A DNA stretch of 64,000 nucleotides, taken from NCBI RefSeq assembly GCF_003814875.1, contig NZ_RKQF01000001.1, positions 10,602,001-10,666,000 on the forward strand, read 5' to 3'. Shown here piece by piece: positions 8,885-16,667 of the stretch. The notes beneath the pieces are model-generated. The model saw only the letters and a program-made list of their open reading frames with translations, was not told the DNA's origin and searched no databases. Both the position numbers and the translations under genes were made by a program. The stretch comes from Streptomyces sp. Ag109_O5-1. GTDB taxonomy: Bacteria > Actinomycetota > Actinomycetes > Streptomycetales > Streptomycetaceae. The stretch's first letter is position 1, and every line of letters begins with the position of its first letter.

Positions 8885-8917
8885 CGGGCGCGGCCGGACA
8901 CTGTCCGGCCGCGCCCG
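8885..8917 (+). terminator. strong hairpin terminator after the GH27 gene
   Basis: CGGGCGCGGCCGGACA (8885-8900) and its exact complement (8902-8917) form a 16-bp inverted repeat around a single C, starting 14 bases after the GH27 stop codon. Confidence 0.85.
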
Positions 8918-9000
8918 AGCGCGTCCCGGACGGAGCCGCGACGGGCCTTCGGCGGCCGAGAGTTCACATCTCGACCGAAGAGTGTCCCGCCCCCCTCGCC

Positions 9001-9849
9001 TCACACCCCGAGCTGCCGGGCGGCCGCGTCGACGGTCTGCTCCAGCAGCAGCGCGATGGTCATCGGACCCACGCCGCCCGGCACCGGTGTGATCAGCGAG
9101 GCGCGTTCGACGGCGGTGTCGAAGTCGACGTCGCCGACGTTCCCGTCGTTGTAGCCCGCGTCGAGCACCACCGCGCCCGGCTTGATGTCCTGCCCCCGGA
9201 TCAGCCGGGCGCGGCCGACCGCCGCGACCACGATGTCCGCCTCGCGGACGACCGCCGACAGGTCCCGGGTGCGGGAGTGGCAGTAGGTCACCGTGGCGTC
9301 GCGGGCGAGCAGCAGCATGCCGGCCGGCTTGCCGAGGATCGCGCTGCGGCCGACGACCACCGCCCGCTTTCCGGCCGGGTCGACGTCGTACGCGTCCAGC
9401 AGGCGCATCATGCCGCCGGGGGTGCAGGAGACGAAGCCCGGCAGGCCGAAGCTCATCGTCGCGAACGACGCGAAGGTCACGCCGTCCACGTCCTTCTCCG
9501 GGGCGATCGCCTCGAACGCGGCCCGCTCGTCGATGTGTTCGCCGACCGGATGCTGGAGCAGGATGCCGTGCACGGCCGGGTCGGCCGACAACTCCCGCAG
9601 GGCGGCGACGAGTTCCCCGGTCGTCGTGGTGGCGGGCAGGGCCACGTGCCGGGAGGCGATGCCGGTCTTGCGGCTGCGGTTCTGCTTCATCCGGACGTAG
9701 GTGACGGAGGCGGGGTCCTCGCCGACCAGCACCGTCGCCAGACACGGCGTGACACCGGTCCGTGCGGTGAGGGCGGCGGCCCTCTCCGCGGTCTCCTCGA
9801 CGATCCGGCGGGCGACTACGGTTCCGTCCATGATGCGGGCCTGGGCCAT
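9001..9849 (-). CDS. folD: bifunctional methylenetetrahydrofolate dehydrogenase / cyclohydrolase
   Basis: A 282-residue FolD enzyme that interconverts 5,10-methylene-, 5,10-methenyl- and 10-formyl-tetrahydrofolate in the cytoplasm with NADP. Visible are the catalytic Lys in YVRMKQNRS, the Gln-containing QHPVGE loop, the NADP-binding stretch VVVGRSAILGKPAG and the C-terminal ITPVPGGVGPMT signature. The loop reads QHPV where the E. coli enzyme has QLPL, a variant I associate with an actinobacterial branch. ATG 9849 follows a CAGGAG site; GTG 9858 upstream is less likely. There is no folate or purine gene next to it, so it may be a second copy rather than the housekeeping enzyme. Confidence 0.9.
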   Translation of the reverse strand: MAQARIMDGTVVARRIVEETAERAAALTARTGVTPCLATVLVGEDPASVTYVRMKQNRSRKTGIASRHVALPATTTTGELVAALRELSADPAVHGILLQHPVGEHIDERAAFEAIAPEKDVDGVTFASFATMSFGLPGFVSCTPGGMMRLLDAYDVDPAGKRAVVVGRSAILGKPAGMLLLARDATVTYCHSRTRDLSAVVREADIVVAAVGRARLIRGQDIKPGAVVLDAGYNDGNVGDVDFDTAVERASLITPVPGGVGPMTIALLLEQTVDAAARQLGV

Positions 9850-10082
9850 GCGGCACACTCCTGAGCTGGTTGCCCTCGATCGCCCAGGCGCACGGCATCC
9901 ACGGTGCGGACCGCTCCCCGGTGGTGCTCCACCTCAGCGCCAGTCACGGCCCGCCCCCAGGGTAACCGAGCCGCTCAGCGCTTCCGGTGGCAGCGTACGG
10001 TCCGCAGGATCGACTGCAGCAGCACTACGGACGCGCGTGGACGCGCCCGGCGGCTGTGTCCCAGCGCGGCCCGCGCCGAGAA

Positions 10083-10113
10083 GGTCCAGGTCACTCGGGA
10101 GCTGACCTGGACC
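10083..10113 (-). terminator. perfect hairpin downstream of the NTF2-like gene
   Basis: GGTCCAGGTCA (10083-10093) and TGACCTGGACC (10103-10113) form an 11-bp stem with a nine-base loop, 17 bases past the stop codon of the minus-strand gene ending at 10130. The rest of the gap 9850-10129 shows no further feature. Confidence 0.8.
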
Positions 10114-10129
10114 CTCGCGGTCCTTCCGA

Positions 10130-10498
10130 CTATTCGTCGTCCCATGCCTGGATCATGATCTGCTCGGAGATCTTGCCGTCGCGCAGCGTGATCATCGACT
10201 CGGCGAGGACCCGGACGCCGTCCCCGTACTGGCAGGACTCGCTGAAGGCGGCCTTGTCGCCCTGCACGATGCACTGGTCCAGCTTGTGCGTCATGTCGCG
10301 GCTGTAGACGTCGTCCAGCATCGCGGCGATGTCCTGGCGGCCATGCAGGACCTTGGGATGGCTGGGCTGGGTGTTGCGGTCGACGATACGGATCTCCGCG
10401 TCGTCGGCGTAGAGCGCCAGAAGGCTGTTCCCGGTGTTTCCTTCTATGGCCCGGCGCAGTGTCTCGGTGTCGAAGGCGGAACCTGTCGCGGTGTCCAT
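10130..10498 (-). CDS. SnoaL-like / NTF2-fold protein
   Basis: A 122-residue protein with the cone-shaped NTF2/SnoaL fold signature: an N-terminal helix pair ending in SLLALYADDAEIRIVD, a middle LHGRQDIAAMLDDVY segment and a final strand with D-G-K-I-S-E-Q. Members range from polyketide cyclases to small-molecule carriers and isomerases, and no catalytic residues stand out here, so the function is open. It is a single transcription unit, closed by the hairpin at 10083-10113. A GGAGG-type site lies just upstream of ATG 10498. Confidence 0.7.
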   Translation of the reverse strand: MDTATGSAFDTETLRRAIEGNTGNSLLALYADDAEIRIVDRNTQPSHPKVLHGRQDIAAMLDDVYSRDMTHKLDQCIVQGDKAAFSESCQYGDGVRVLAESMITLRDGKISEQIMIQAWDDE

Positions 10499-10669
10499 GG
10501 TGACCTCCTGCGGGCGCCCGCGACCCGATGCGGAGGGGTCGCGAGAACCCTCACTCCGAGCGTCCTCCGCCCCGCCGGGCTCGGCAAGCGCAGCCCGGGC
10601 GCTCCTCCTGACGGGTGAGGCGGAGCGGCCGCCCGTGTCCGGTCCGGCGCCGGGGCCGTTGCTGGAGAC

Positions 10670-10966
10670 ATGATCTCAACACGACGTATCGTCGCCGCCG
10701 TCGGCCTGGCCGTCGGGGTCACCGGCCTCGCCGCGCCGCTGGCGAACGCGGCCGGCGCGAGCCCGCAGCACACCGGGAAACTCACCGCGCTCGGCGTGCT
10801 CGACTCGCTCTCCCGCAGCGACATCCCGGCGCAGTACAAGGACGAGATCCCGAAGGTCTCGGAGCAGGTGCAGGGGCTGAACGGAGTCCACAGGCTCAGC
10901 GAACTGCACCAGATCACCGACCTGGCCGCGCCCGTCATGGGCCTGGTGCCGGGCATCGAAGCCTGA
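10670..10966 (+). CDS. small secreted protein, unknown function
   Basis: A 98-residue protein with a clear Sec signal peptide (R-R at residues 5-6, hydrophobic core, A-N-A-A-G cleavage near residue 27). The mature part of about 70 residues has no cysteines and is predicted mainly helical, with the phrases GKLTALGVLDSL and LAAPVMGLVPG. I do not recognise a characterised family; similar short secreted proteins are common in Streptomyces. It stands alone, ends in a strong terminator and is convergent with an ABC exporter gene. Confidence 0.7.
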   Translation: MISTRRIVAAVGLAVGVTGLAAPLANAAGASPQHTGKLTALGVLDSLSRSDIPAQYKDEIPKVSEQVQGLNGVHRLSELHQITDLAAPVMGLVPGIEA

Positions 10967-10982
10967 CCCCGCCCGCACCGTG

Positions 10983-11009
10983 AGGGCCGTCCCGCAAGGG
11001 GGCGGCCCT
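10983..11009. terminator. bidirectional hairpin terminator
   Basis: AGGGCCG (10983-10989) pairs with CGGCCCT (11003-11009), extended inward by TCCC/GGGG pairing, between the small secreted protein gene and the convergent ABC exporter that ends at 11019. Confidence 0.8.
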
Positions 11010-11018
11010 TCGTCGTAC

Positions 11019-12836
11019 TCAGTGCTCCGAGGCCAGGAACTGGGTCGCCGCCAGCTCCGCGTAGAGCGGGTCCGCCGCCACCAGTGCCCGGTGCGTGCCC
11101 ACCGCGCGGACCCGGCCCGCGTCCATGACCACGATCCGGTCCGCCATCGTCACCGTGGAGAGCCGGTGCGCGACCACCAGCACCGTGGTCGACCGCGCCA
11201 CGTCGGCGACCGTGTCCCGCAGGGCCGCCTCGTTCACCGCGTCCAGTTGCGAGGTCGCCTCGTCCAGGAGCAGCAGCCGGGGCCGGCGCAGCAACGCCCG
11301 TGCGATCGCGACCCGTTGCCGCTCCCCGCCCGACAGCTTGGTTCCGCGGTGGCCGACCAGCGTGTCCAGCCCCTGCGGCAGCCGCGCGACCAGACCGTCA
11401 AGGCGGGTCGTCTTCACCACCCGGGTCACCGCGTCCTCCTCCGCCGCCGGGTTGCCGAGCAGCAGGTTGTCCCGCAGCGAACCGGACAGCACGGGCGCGT
11501 CCTGCTCGACGTACCCGATCGCCGAACGCAGCAGGGACAGGTCCCAGTCGGCGAGCGGACGGCCGTCGAGGGTGATGGCGCCGGACTCGGGGTCGTAGAA
11601 CCGCTCGATCAGCGAGAAGACGGTGGTCTTGCCGGCGCCGGAGGGGCCGACGAACGCCGTCATGCCCCGCGCGGGGACCGCGAAGCTGACCCCGTGGTGG
11701 ACGTACGGCAGGTCGTCGGCGTAGCGGAAGCGTACGTCGGTGAAGGCGAGGGCGGCCGGTTCGGCGCCGGCCGACGGCAACTCGACGGGTTCCGCCGGGG
11801 GTTCGGCGGGCAACTGCAGCGCCTCCTGGATCCGGGCCAGCGCGCCGGCACCCGTCTGGTACTGCGTGACCGCGCCGACGACCTGCTGGATCGGCGACAT
11901 CAGATAGAAGACGTAGAGCAGGAACGCCACCAGCGTGCCCACCCCGATCGCGCCGGTCGCCACCCGCGCCCCGCCCACCGCGAGCACCGTGATGAACGCC
12001 AACTGCATCGCGAGCCCTGCCGTGTTGCCCGCCGCGGCCGACCACTTGGCGGCGCGTACGCTCTGCCGCCAGGACTCCTCGGCGGCCGCGTGCAGCGCGA
12101 GCTCCTCCCGGTGCTCGGCGCCCGACGCCTTCACGGTCCGCAGCGCGCCCAGGACCCGCTCCAGCGAGGCACCCATCACCCCGACCGCGTCCTGCGCCCG
12201 GCGGCTGGCCCGGTTGATGCGCGGCACGATCGTGCCCAGCACCGTGCCCGCCGCGGCGATCACCGCGAGCGTGACGCCGAGCAGTACCGGATCGACCACC
12301 CCCATCATCACCACCGTGGCGACCAGAGTGAGTCCGCCGGTGCCGAGCGCGACCAGCGAGTCCGTGGTGACCTCGCGCAACAGGGTGGTGTCCGAGGTGA
12401 TCCGGGCCATCAGGTCACCGGGCTCGGTCCGGTCCACGGCGGCGATCCGCAGCCGCAGCAGATACGACGACAGGGTCCGCCGCGCCCCGAGCACCACCGA
12501 CTCGGCGGTGCGCCGCAGCACGTACGAACCCAGCGCGCCCAACCCGGCGTTGCCGACCACCAGCCCCGCCATGGCGAGCAACTTCCCGGTGATGGAACGG
12601 CCATGGGACAGGTCTTCGATCAACCCCCGTGCCACCAGCGGCAGCAGCAGTCCGGTCGCACCCGTCAGCAGTGAGAGCAACGCGCCGGTCAGCAGGGCCC
12701 AGCGGTGCGGCCGTACATAGGAGAGGAGCAGCCGGAAGACGGACGGACCGGTCCGCTCGCTCGTGTCTCCCGGGTCTTCCGGGTCTCCCGTGTCTCTCGT
12801 CACTTTCGTCGCCGGAACTGCGTCTGCGGTGGTCAC
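11019..12836 (-). CDS. ABC exporter, fused membrane and ATPase domains
   Basis: A 605-residue half-transporter of the MsbA/MDR type that would work as a homodimer in the membrane. The N-terminal half holds about six membrane helices starting at residue 35. The nucleotide-binding domain carries Walker A GPSGAGKTT, the signature LSGGERQR, Walker B LLLLDEATS and the switch His in AHRLST. The start is GTG 12836, preceded by GAGGAG; the frame stays open to 13412 only because it is the shadow of the adjacent rhodanese gene. The extreme N-terminus is rich in Asp-Pro-Gly-Asp repeats (TGDPEDPGDTSE). Substrate cannot be predicted. It is transcribed in the same direction as the rhodanese gene upstream, with a 70-bp gap. 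Confidence 0.9.
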   Translation of the reverse strand: MTTADAVPATKVTRDTGDPEDPGDTSERTGPSVFRLLLSYVRPHRWALLTGALLSLLTGATGLLLPLVARGLIEDLSHGRSITGKLLAMAGLVVGNAGLGALGSYVLRRTAESVVLGARRTLSSYLLRLRIAAVDRTEPGDLMARITSDTTLLREVTTDSLVALGTGGLTLVATVVMMGVVDPVLLGVTLAVIAAAGTVLGTIVPRINRASRRAQDAVGVMGASLERVLGALRTVKASGAEHREELALHAAAEESWRQSVRAAKWSAAAGNTAGLAMQLAFITVLAVGGARVATGAIGVGTLVAFLLYVFYLMSPIQQVVGAVTQYQTGAGALARIQEALQLPAEPPAEPVELPSAGAEPAALAFTDVRFRYADDLPYVHHGVSFAVPARGMTAFVGPSGAGKTTVFSLIERFYDPESGAITLDGRPLADWDLSLLRSAIGYVEQDAPVLSGSLRDNLLLGNPAAEEDAVTRVVKTTRLDGLVARLPQGLDTLVGHRGTKLSGGERQRVAIARALLRRPRLLLLDEATSQLDAVNEAALRDTVADVARSTTVLVVAHRLSTVTMADRIVVMDAGRVRAVGTHRALVAADPLYAELAATQFLASEH

Positions 12837-12906
12837 GGTGCTCCTCGTCCGGGAGGTGGGCGGCGCCCCCCAGGCTACGACGGCCGCTCCCGGGTCCGGG
12901 GCCCGC

Positions 12907-13488
12907 TCATCTACGGGCGGAACCGATCTGCGCGAGGGTCGCGTCGAGGTCGGCGGGGCGGGGCCGATTGTGGGGCAGCTTCGACAGGACCGCGGCCATC
13001 CCGCAGGTGTCGGTGAGCGCCGAGAAGACCAGGCCGCCCGCGACCCCCGCCGACAGCAACAGCCAGGCCGGGTGCAGCTGCCCGAGGGCGAGGCCGGCCA
13101 GGACGGCCGAGCCGGCGGTGAGGCGGACCTGGCGCTCCATGGCCCATGTCGCACGGGACCCGCCCCGCGGGCGGTGCAGTGCGTGACCGCGCTCGGCCCA
13201 GCCGCGGGTGCCGCCGGTGAGGGTGGCCGCCGGGATGCCGTGCTCGGCGAGGACCGCCCGGGCGTTCTCGGCACGGGCGCCGGAGGCACACACCAGGAGC
13301 AGCTCGCCGTCGGCGGCGCGGAGCGCGGGCAGGGCCCGGCGCAGGGCGTCCAGGGGAATGTTGTGGGCGCCCTGCACATGGCCGGAGGCGTACTCGCCCG
13401 GCGTGCGGACATCGACGACGGTCAGCTCGGGCAGGCGGGTGAGGGCCTGGTCGGGGGTGAGATCGGGGTTCGGGGGAGTGGTGGGCAT
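12907..13488 (-). CDS. YgaP-like rhodanese with C-terminal membrane domain
   Basis: A 193-residue sulfurtransferase. The rhodanese domain spans residues 1-105, with VVDVRTPGEYASGHV and the active-site Cys in LVCASGARAENA, which carries sulfane sulphur as a persulfide. A short membrane domain of two helices (about residues 120-165, GLALGQLHPAWLLLSAGVAG region) follows, as in E. coli YgaP, placing the catalytic domain at the inner face of the membrane. ATG 13488 has a GGAAGGAT site. It is divergent from the CstR-like repressor, with the operator at 13548-13563 between them, so it is very probably induced by reactive sulphur species. Confidence 0.88.
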   Translation of the reverse strand: MPTTPPNPDLTPDQALTRLPELTVVDVRTPGEYASGHVQGAHNIPLDALRRALPALRAADGELLLVCASGARAENARAVLAEHGIPAATLTGGTRGWAERGHALHRPRGGSRATWAMERQVRLTAGSAVLAGLALGQLHPAWLLLSAGVAGGLVFSALTDTCGMAAVLSKLPHNRPRPADLDATLAQIGSARR

Positions 13489-13547
13489 CGCGGGTGCGAT
13501 CCTTCCTTGTGGTGATGAGTGACGGGGTTGCCCGAGGGGCGGGTAAA

Positions 13548-13563
13548 ATACCCCTACGGGTAT
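13548..13563. promoter_or_regulatory. CsoR/CstR-type operator 1
   Basis: ATACCC-CTAC-GGGTAT is a perfect 6-bp inverted repeat in the 87-bp gap between the divergent YgaP-like and repressor genes. It overlaps a TAAAAT that could be a -10 box. The same layout recurs at 16470-16485 and 16505-16520. Confidence 0.85.
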
Positions 13564-13575
13564 GTAAGGAGTGGT

Positions 13576-13869
13576 GTGGTCGTGGAGCTTCAGTTCGAGG
13601 GCGATGAACTCAAGTCGGTCCTGAACCGGCTGCGCCGGGCGCAGGGGCAGATCTCCGGAGTGATCAAGATGATCGAGGAGGGCCGTGACTGCGAGGACGT
13701 GGTCACCCAGCTCGCCGCCGCCTCGCGCGCCCTGGACCGGGCGGGCTTCGCGATCATCGCGACCGGGCTCCAGCAGTGCATCATCGACCCCGCCCGGAAC
13801 GGGGCGGACGGCGAGACGACCGAGCAGATGAAGGCCCGGCTGGAGAAGCTGTTCCTCTCGCTGGCCTGA
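13576..13869 (+). CDS. CsoR-family repressor, CstR-like (persulfide-sensing type)
   Basis: A 97-residue four-helix DUF156/CsoR-family repressor. Cys39 (GRDCEDVV) and Cys68 (GLQQC) have the exact 29-residue spacing of the metal Cys pair in CsoR, but the position four residues before the second Cys, which is the copper-ligand His in CsoR, is Gly64. Loss of that His is characteristic of the CstR branch, whose two Cys form di- to tetrasulfide bridges with reactive sulphur species and release DNA. All neighbours handle sulfane sulphur, which supports this reading. Start is GTG 13576 or GTG 13582 after AAGGAG (13566-13571). It should repress itself, the YgaP-like gene and the persulfide dioxygenase operon through the three palindromes. 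Confidence 0.85.
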   Translation: MVVELQFEGDELKSVLNRLRRAQGQISGVIKMIEEGRDCEDVVTQLAAASRALDRAGFAIIATGLQQCIIDPARNGADGETTEQMKARLEKLFLSLA

Positions 13870-13894
13870 GCGCTCTGTTGGCAGTACCGCGATG

Positions 13895-13929
13895 TGCCGT
13901 CTGCCGTCTGCCGTCTGCCGTCTGCCGTC
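13895..13929. repeat. five tandem copies of TGCCGTC
   Basis: Five uninterrupted 7-base units lie just downstream of the repressor stop codon and end in TGCGGCG. They are non-coding, directly next to a run of hairpin sequence, and look like slippage expansion. Confidence 0.9.
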
Positions 13930-13965
13930 TGCGGCGCCGTCGTGGCTGGTCGCGCGGTTCCTCCC

Positions 13966-14011
13966 CCAGCCTTCGGCCGGGGGTACCCCCAGCGCCCCTC
14001 CGGGGGCGCTG
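13966..14011. terminator. double hairpin between convergent repressor and TauE genes
   Basis: CAGCGCCCC (13990-13998) and GGGGCGCTG (14003-14011) form a perfect 9-bp stem with a TCCG loop, 13 bases after the TauE stop. A second C/G-rich hairpin (CCCCCAGCC...GGCCGGGGG) begins at about 13966. The preceding TGGCTGGTCGCGCGGTTCC resembles a gene-end repeat I associate with many Streptomyces chromosomes. Confidence 0.75.
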
Positions 14012-14023
14012 TCGCTTGGCGCG

Positions 14024-14773
14024 TCAGGCGACCGCGTCGGCCAGCATGAACGCGGCGACCGCGAGCAGCGCGTACGCGAAGACGCGCTGGAGGGTGCCGG
14101 CGGACAGCCGGGCGGCGAGCCGCTTGCCGTCCCAGGCGCCGAGGATCGCGGTCGCGGCGAACGGACCCACGGCCGACCAGTCGACGTCCGCCGCCGAACC
14201 GGAGCGAGCCGCGAGCGCGGTGAGCGAGTTGATGGTGATGACCAGCAGGCTGGTGCCGATCGCCATGCGCATCCGCAGTCCCACGACGTTCACCAGGGAC
14301 GGTACGGCGAGAAACCCGCCGCCCACCCCGAGCACCCCGGTCACCGCGCCGAGACCGGCGCCCGCCCCGGCCACCCGGGAGGCCCGGACCGGTACCGGCC
14401 CGCCGGACCGGGCGGCCGACGGCCGCAGCATCCGCAGCGCCGCCACGGCCGCGAGCACCGCGAACGCCCCGGTCAGTGACGCGGCCGGCAGGTGCCGTGA
14501 GACCAGTCCGCCGAGCGCGGCGGGTACGATCCCGGCCGCCGCGAACACCGCACCCGCCCGCCACCGCACGGTGCCCGCACGAGCGTGCGCGACGAGCGCG
14601 GTGGCCGAGGTGACGGTGACGACGACGAGGCTCGCGGTGGTGGCCGCGGCCGGGGTGAAGCCGAGCAGATAGATCAACGCGGGTACGGCCAGCACACTGC
14701 CGCCGCCGCCCAGGGCCCCGAGCGCCAAGCCGGTGACCGCCCCGGCGCCGAGGGCGAGAAGAAGCGCGGTCAT
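14024..14773 (-). CDS. TauE/SafE-family sulfite exporter
   Basis: A 249-residue integral membrane protein with about eight hydrophobic helices and the two family Gly-rich hallmarks: GALGGGGSVLAVPALIYLLG near the N-terminus and GVLGVGGGFLAVPSLV in the middle, reflecting an internal duplication. The family exports sulfite, sulfoacetate or thiosulfate-type anions. Its ATG (14773-14771) overlaps the stop codon of the upstream persulfide dioxygenase fusion by four bases (ATGA), so the two are translationally coupled. This fits export of the sulfite made by the dioxygenase. Transcription probably starts at the operators near 16470-16520. Confidence 0.88.
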   Translation of the reverse strand: MTALLLALGAGAVTGLALGALGGGGSVLAVPALIYLLGFTPAAATTASLVVVTVTSATALVAHARAGTVRWRAGAVFAAAGIVPAALGGLVSRHLPAASLTGAFAVLAAVAALRMLRPSAARSGGPVPVRASRVAGAGAGLGAVTGVLGVGGGFLAVPSLVNVVGLRMRMAIGTSLLVITINSLTALAARSGSAADVDWSAVGPFAATAILGAWDGKRLAARLSAGTLQRVFAYALLAVAAFMLADAVA

Positions 14774-16437
14774 TCGGGGGTGCCCTCGACGCTCACCGCG
14801 AGTCCCGCCGCACTCCAGGCGCCCATGCCCCCGACGACGTCCACCGCGTCCAGGCCCCGGGCCGTGAGCAGCGCCGCCGCCTGACGGGACCGCCTGCCCG
14901 AGCGGCAGATCACGACGATGGGACGGTCCTCGGCGACGGGCGGGAGCGGCGCCCCGGCCGTCAGCGCGGACAGCGGGGTGTGCAGGGCCTGAGGCGCGTG
15001 CCCGGCCGCCCAGTCGGCGGCCTCGCGGACGTCCAGCAGGACGGCACCCGCGTCGGTGCGCTCCTGCGCCTCGGCCGGGGTGAGCCGGGCCATCGGCAGC
15101 CCGGCCTCGCGGGCCGCGCCGAACCCGTCGTCGACGGCGACCACGTCCCGCCCGGTCGCGTCGAGGAGCGACGCGGCGACCGCGGCCCGCATCCCGCCCG
15201 CGCAGTGCACCCACACCGTGCCGCCGGGTATCTCGCCCAGCCGCTCCCGCAGCTGGTGCAGGGGTATGTGGAGGGAGCCGCGGATGTGGTCGCCGGCCCG
15301 CTCGGAGTCCCGGCGCACGTCCAGGACGACGACCCCGTCCGTCCCGTGCGCGGCCAGCTCCGTGAACGTGGCCCGGGGGAAGGTGCGCGGGGCTTCCCCC
15401 GGCCGGAGCCAGGCCCCGGGTGCGCCGGTGGCGGCCGCGGCCGGGCGGTCGATGCCGACGCGGGCCAGTTCCCGCTGGGCGGCGGCGAGTTGGGCCGCCG
15501 ACTCGGCGAGGAGGCTCACCGGTCTGCCCCAGGGCAGCAGCCAGGCCAGATAGGTGGCGAGCTGCCCCTCGGCCTCGAAGTTGAACGTCCCGGACACATG
15601 CCCCTCGGCGAACGCCACCCGGTTGCGCAGGTCCACGACCCACTCCCCGGCGGCCAGCCGCGCCGCGATCTCCTCGGCATCCGCCGGGCGCGGCGGGGTG
15701 AGGTCCACGGGGGCGGGTCCCCTGGAGTTCAGCGGAGCCATGTGCGCGTAGTACGCCGGTATGTCGTCGAGCCCGGCCAGCAGCTCGGCCACGAACGTGT
15801 CGACGTCCTTGACCAGTGCCTCGTTGACCGCACGCTCCCGGCCGATGGTGGTCGCGGTGCCCGACGCGTCTCCGGCCGAGCAGAAGCTGCCGAAACCGTG
15901 CGTCGGCAGCACCGCCGTCTCCTCCGGCAGCTCGGCGGCCAGCCGGTGCGCCGAGGCGTGCTGCGCCCGGGCCAGCTCGCCGGTCAGCCGGGGCTCCACC
16001 AGGTCGGGCCTGCCGACCGTACCGATCAGCAGCGAGCCGCCGGTGAAGACGGCCGTCGCCCGGCCGTTCTCCTCCAGGACGTACGACGTGTGGTGCGGGG
16101 TGTGCCCGGGGGTGGCCAGCGCCCGCAGCGCCAGGCCCTCCTCGATCTCCAGTACGTCCCCGTCGGCCACCGCCGTGCGCTCGTACGCCACCCGCGCCCC
16201 GGTCGGCACCAGGTACGAGGCCCCGGTCAGGCGGGCCAGCTCCAGCCCGCCGGAGACGTAGTCGTTGTGCACATGCGTCTCGACGACATGGGTGAGCCGC
16301 ACTCCGCGCCGGGCGGCGGCCTCGATCACCCGGTCGATGTCCCTGGGCGGATCGACCACGACGGCGCTGTGCACCCCGCCCGCCAGATAACCCCGGTTGC
16401 CCAGTCCGGGCACTTCGACGGTGTCGACGAAGGACAC
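14770..16437 (-). CDS. CstB-like persulfide dioxygenase fused to three rhodanese domains
   Basis: A 555-residue fusion. The N-terminal metallo-beta-lactamase domain (residues 1-250) carries the THVHNDYVSGG motif (H55-D59) and GHTPHHTSY, as in type II persulfide dioxygenases, which oxidise low-molecular-weight persulfides to sulfite with non-haem iron. Rhodanese-like repeat 1 (about 265-340, VVDLRNRVAFAEGHVSG) lacks the active Cys. Repeat 2 (VVLDVRRDSERAGDHIRG) has Cys in VHCAGGMRA, and repeat 3 (VLLDVREAADWAAGH) has Cys in VICRSGRRS. S. aureus CstB has one pseudo-rhodanese and one active rhodanese, so this protein has one domain more. GTG 16437 follows an AGGAG site. Two operators lie just upstream and the TauE gene is coupled downstream. 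Confidence 0.87.
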   Translation of the reverse strand: MSFVDTVEVPGLGNRGYLAGGVHSAVVVDPPRDIDRVIEAAARRGVRLTHVVETHVHNDYVSGGLELARLTGASYLVPTGARVAYERTAVADGDVLEIEEGLALRALATPGHTPHHTSYVLEENGRATAVFTGGSLLIGTVGRPDLVEPRLTGELARAQHASAHRLAAELPEETAVLPTHGFGSFCSAGDASGTATTIGRERAVNEALVKDVDTFVAELLAGLDDIPAYYAHMAPLNSRGPAPVDLTPPRPADAEEIAARLAAGEWVVDLRNRVAFAEGHVSGTFNFEAEGQLATYLAWLLPWGRPVSLLAESAAQLAAAQRELARVGIDRPAAAATGAPGAWLRPGEAPRTFPRATFTELAAHGTDGVVVLDVRRDSERAGDHIRGSLHIPLHQLRERLGEIPGGTVWVHCAGGMRAAVAASLLDATGRDVVAVDDGFGAAREAGLPMARLTPAEAQERTDAGAVLLDVREAADWAAGHAPQALHTPLSALTAGAPLPPVAEDRPIVVICRSGRRSRQAAALLTARGLDAVDVVGGMGAWSAAGLAVSVEGTPE

Positions 16438-16469
16438 GGCGGCACTCCTCTCTCGAACCCCGGCTCGGA

Positions 16470-16485
16470 TTACCCCCGGGGGTAT
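16470..16485. promoter_or_regulatory. CsoR/CstR-type operator 2
   Basis: TTACCC-CCGG-GGGTAT, with a perfect TACCCCCGGGGGTA core, starts 33 bases upstream of the GTG of the persulfide dioxygenase fusion. Confidence 0.82.
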
Positions 16486-16504
16486 GTTCACCACCGTAGC
16501 AGAG

Positions 16505-16520
16505 GTACCCCTGGGGGTAT
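16505..16520. promoter_or_regulatory. CsoR/CstR-type operator 3
   Basis: GTACCC-CTGG-GGGTAT repeats the layout of operators 1 and 2 and lies 35 bases from operator 2 (centre to centre), so two repressor tetramers could bind on nearby faces of the same promoter region. Confidence 0.82.
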
Positions 16521-16667
16521 CTGACGGGTGTCGACGGCGCATCGGCGGCGGGTGCGGTGGCCGGCCGGAAAGATCAGGAACGGTCGACGTGCTCCGTGCG
16601 GTTACCGATCGGTCACACGTAGGGTCGGGAGGCAGCACGTCAATAGATCGACGGAAGGGTCAGGAGC

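Noticed and set aside
12837..13412. N-terminal extension of the ABC exporter into the rhodanese region
   Set aside because: The extension is the rhodanese gene read in another frame; GTG 12836 has a good ribosome binding site and gives a normal transporter length.
13895..13929. CRISPR-like short repeats
   Set aside because: The units are only seven bases, without spacers and without cas genes; simple tandem slippage.
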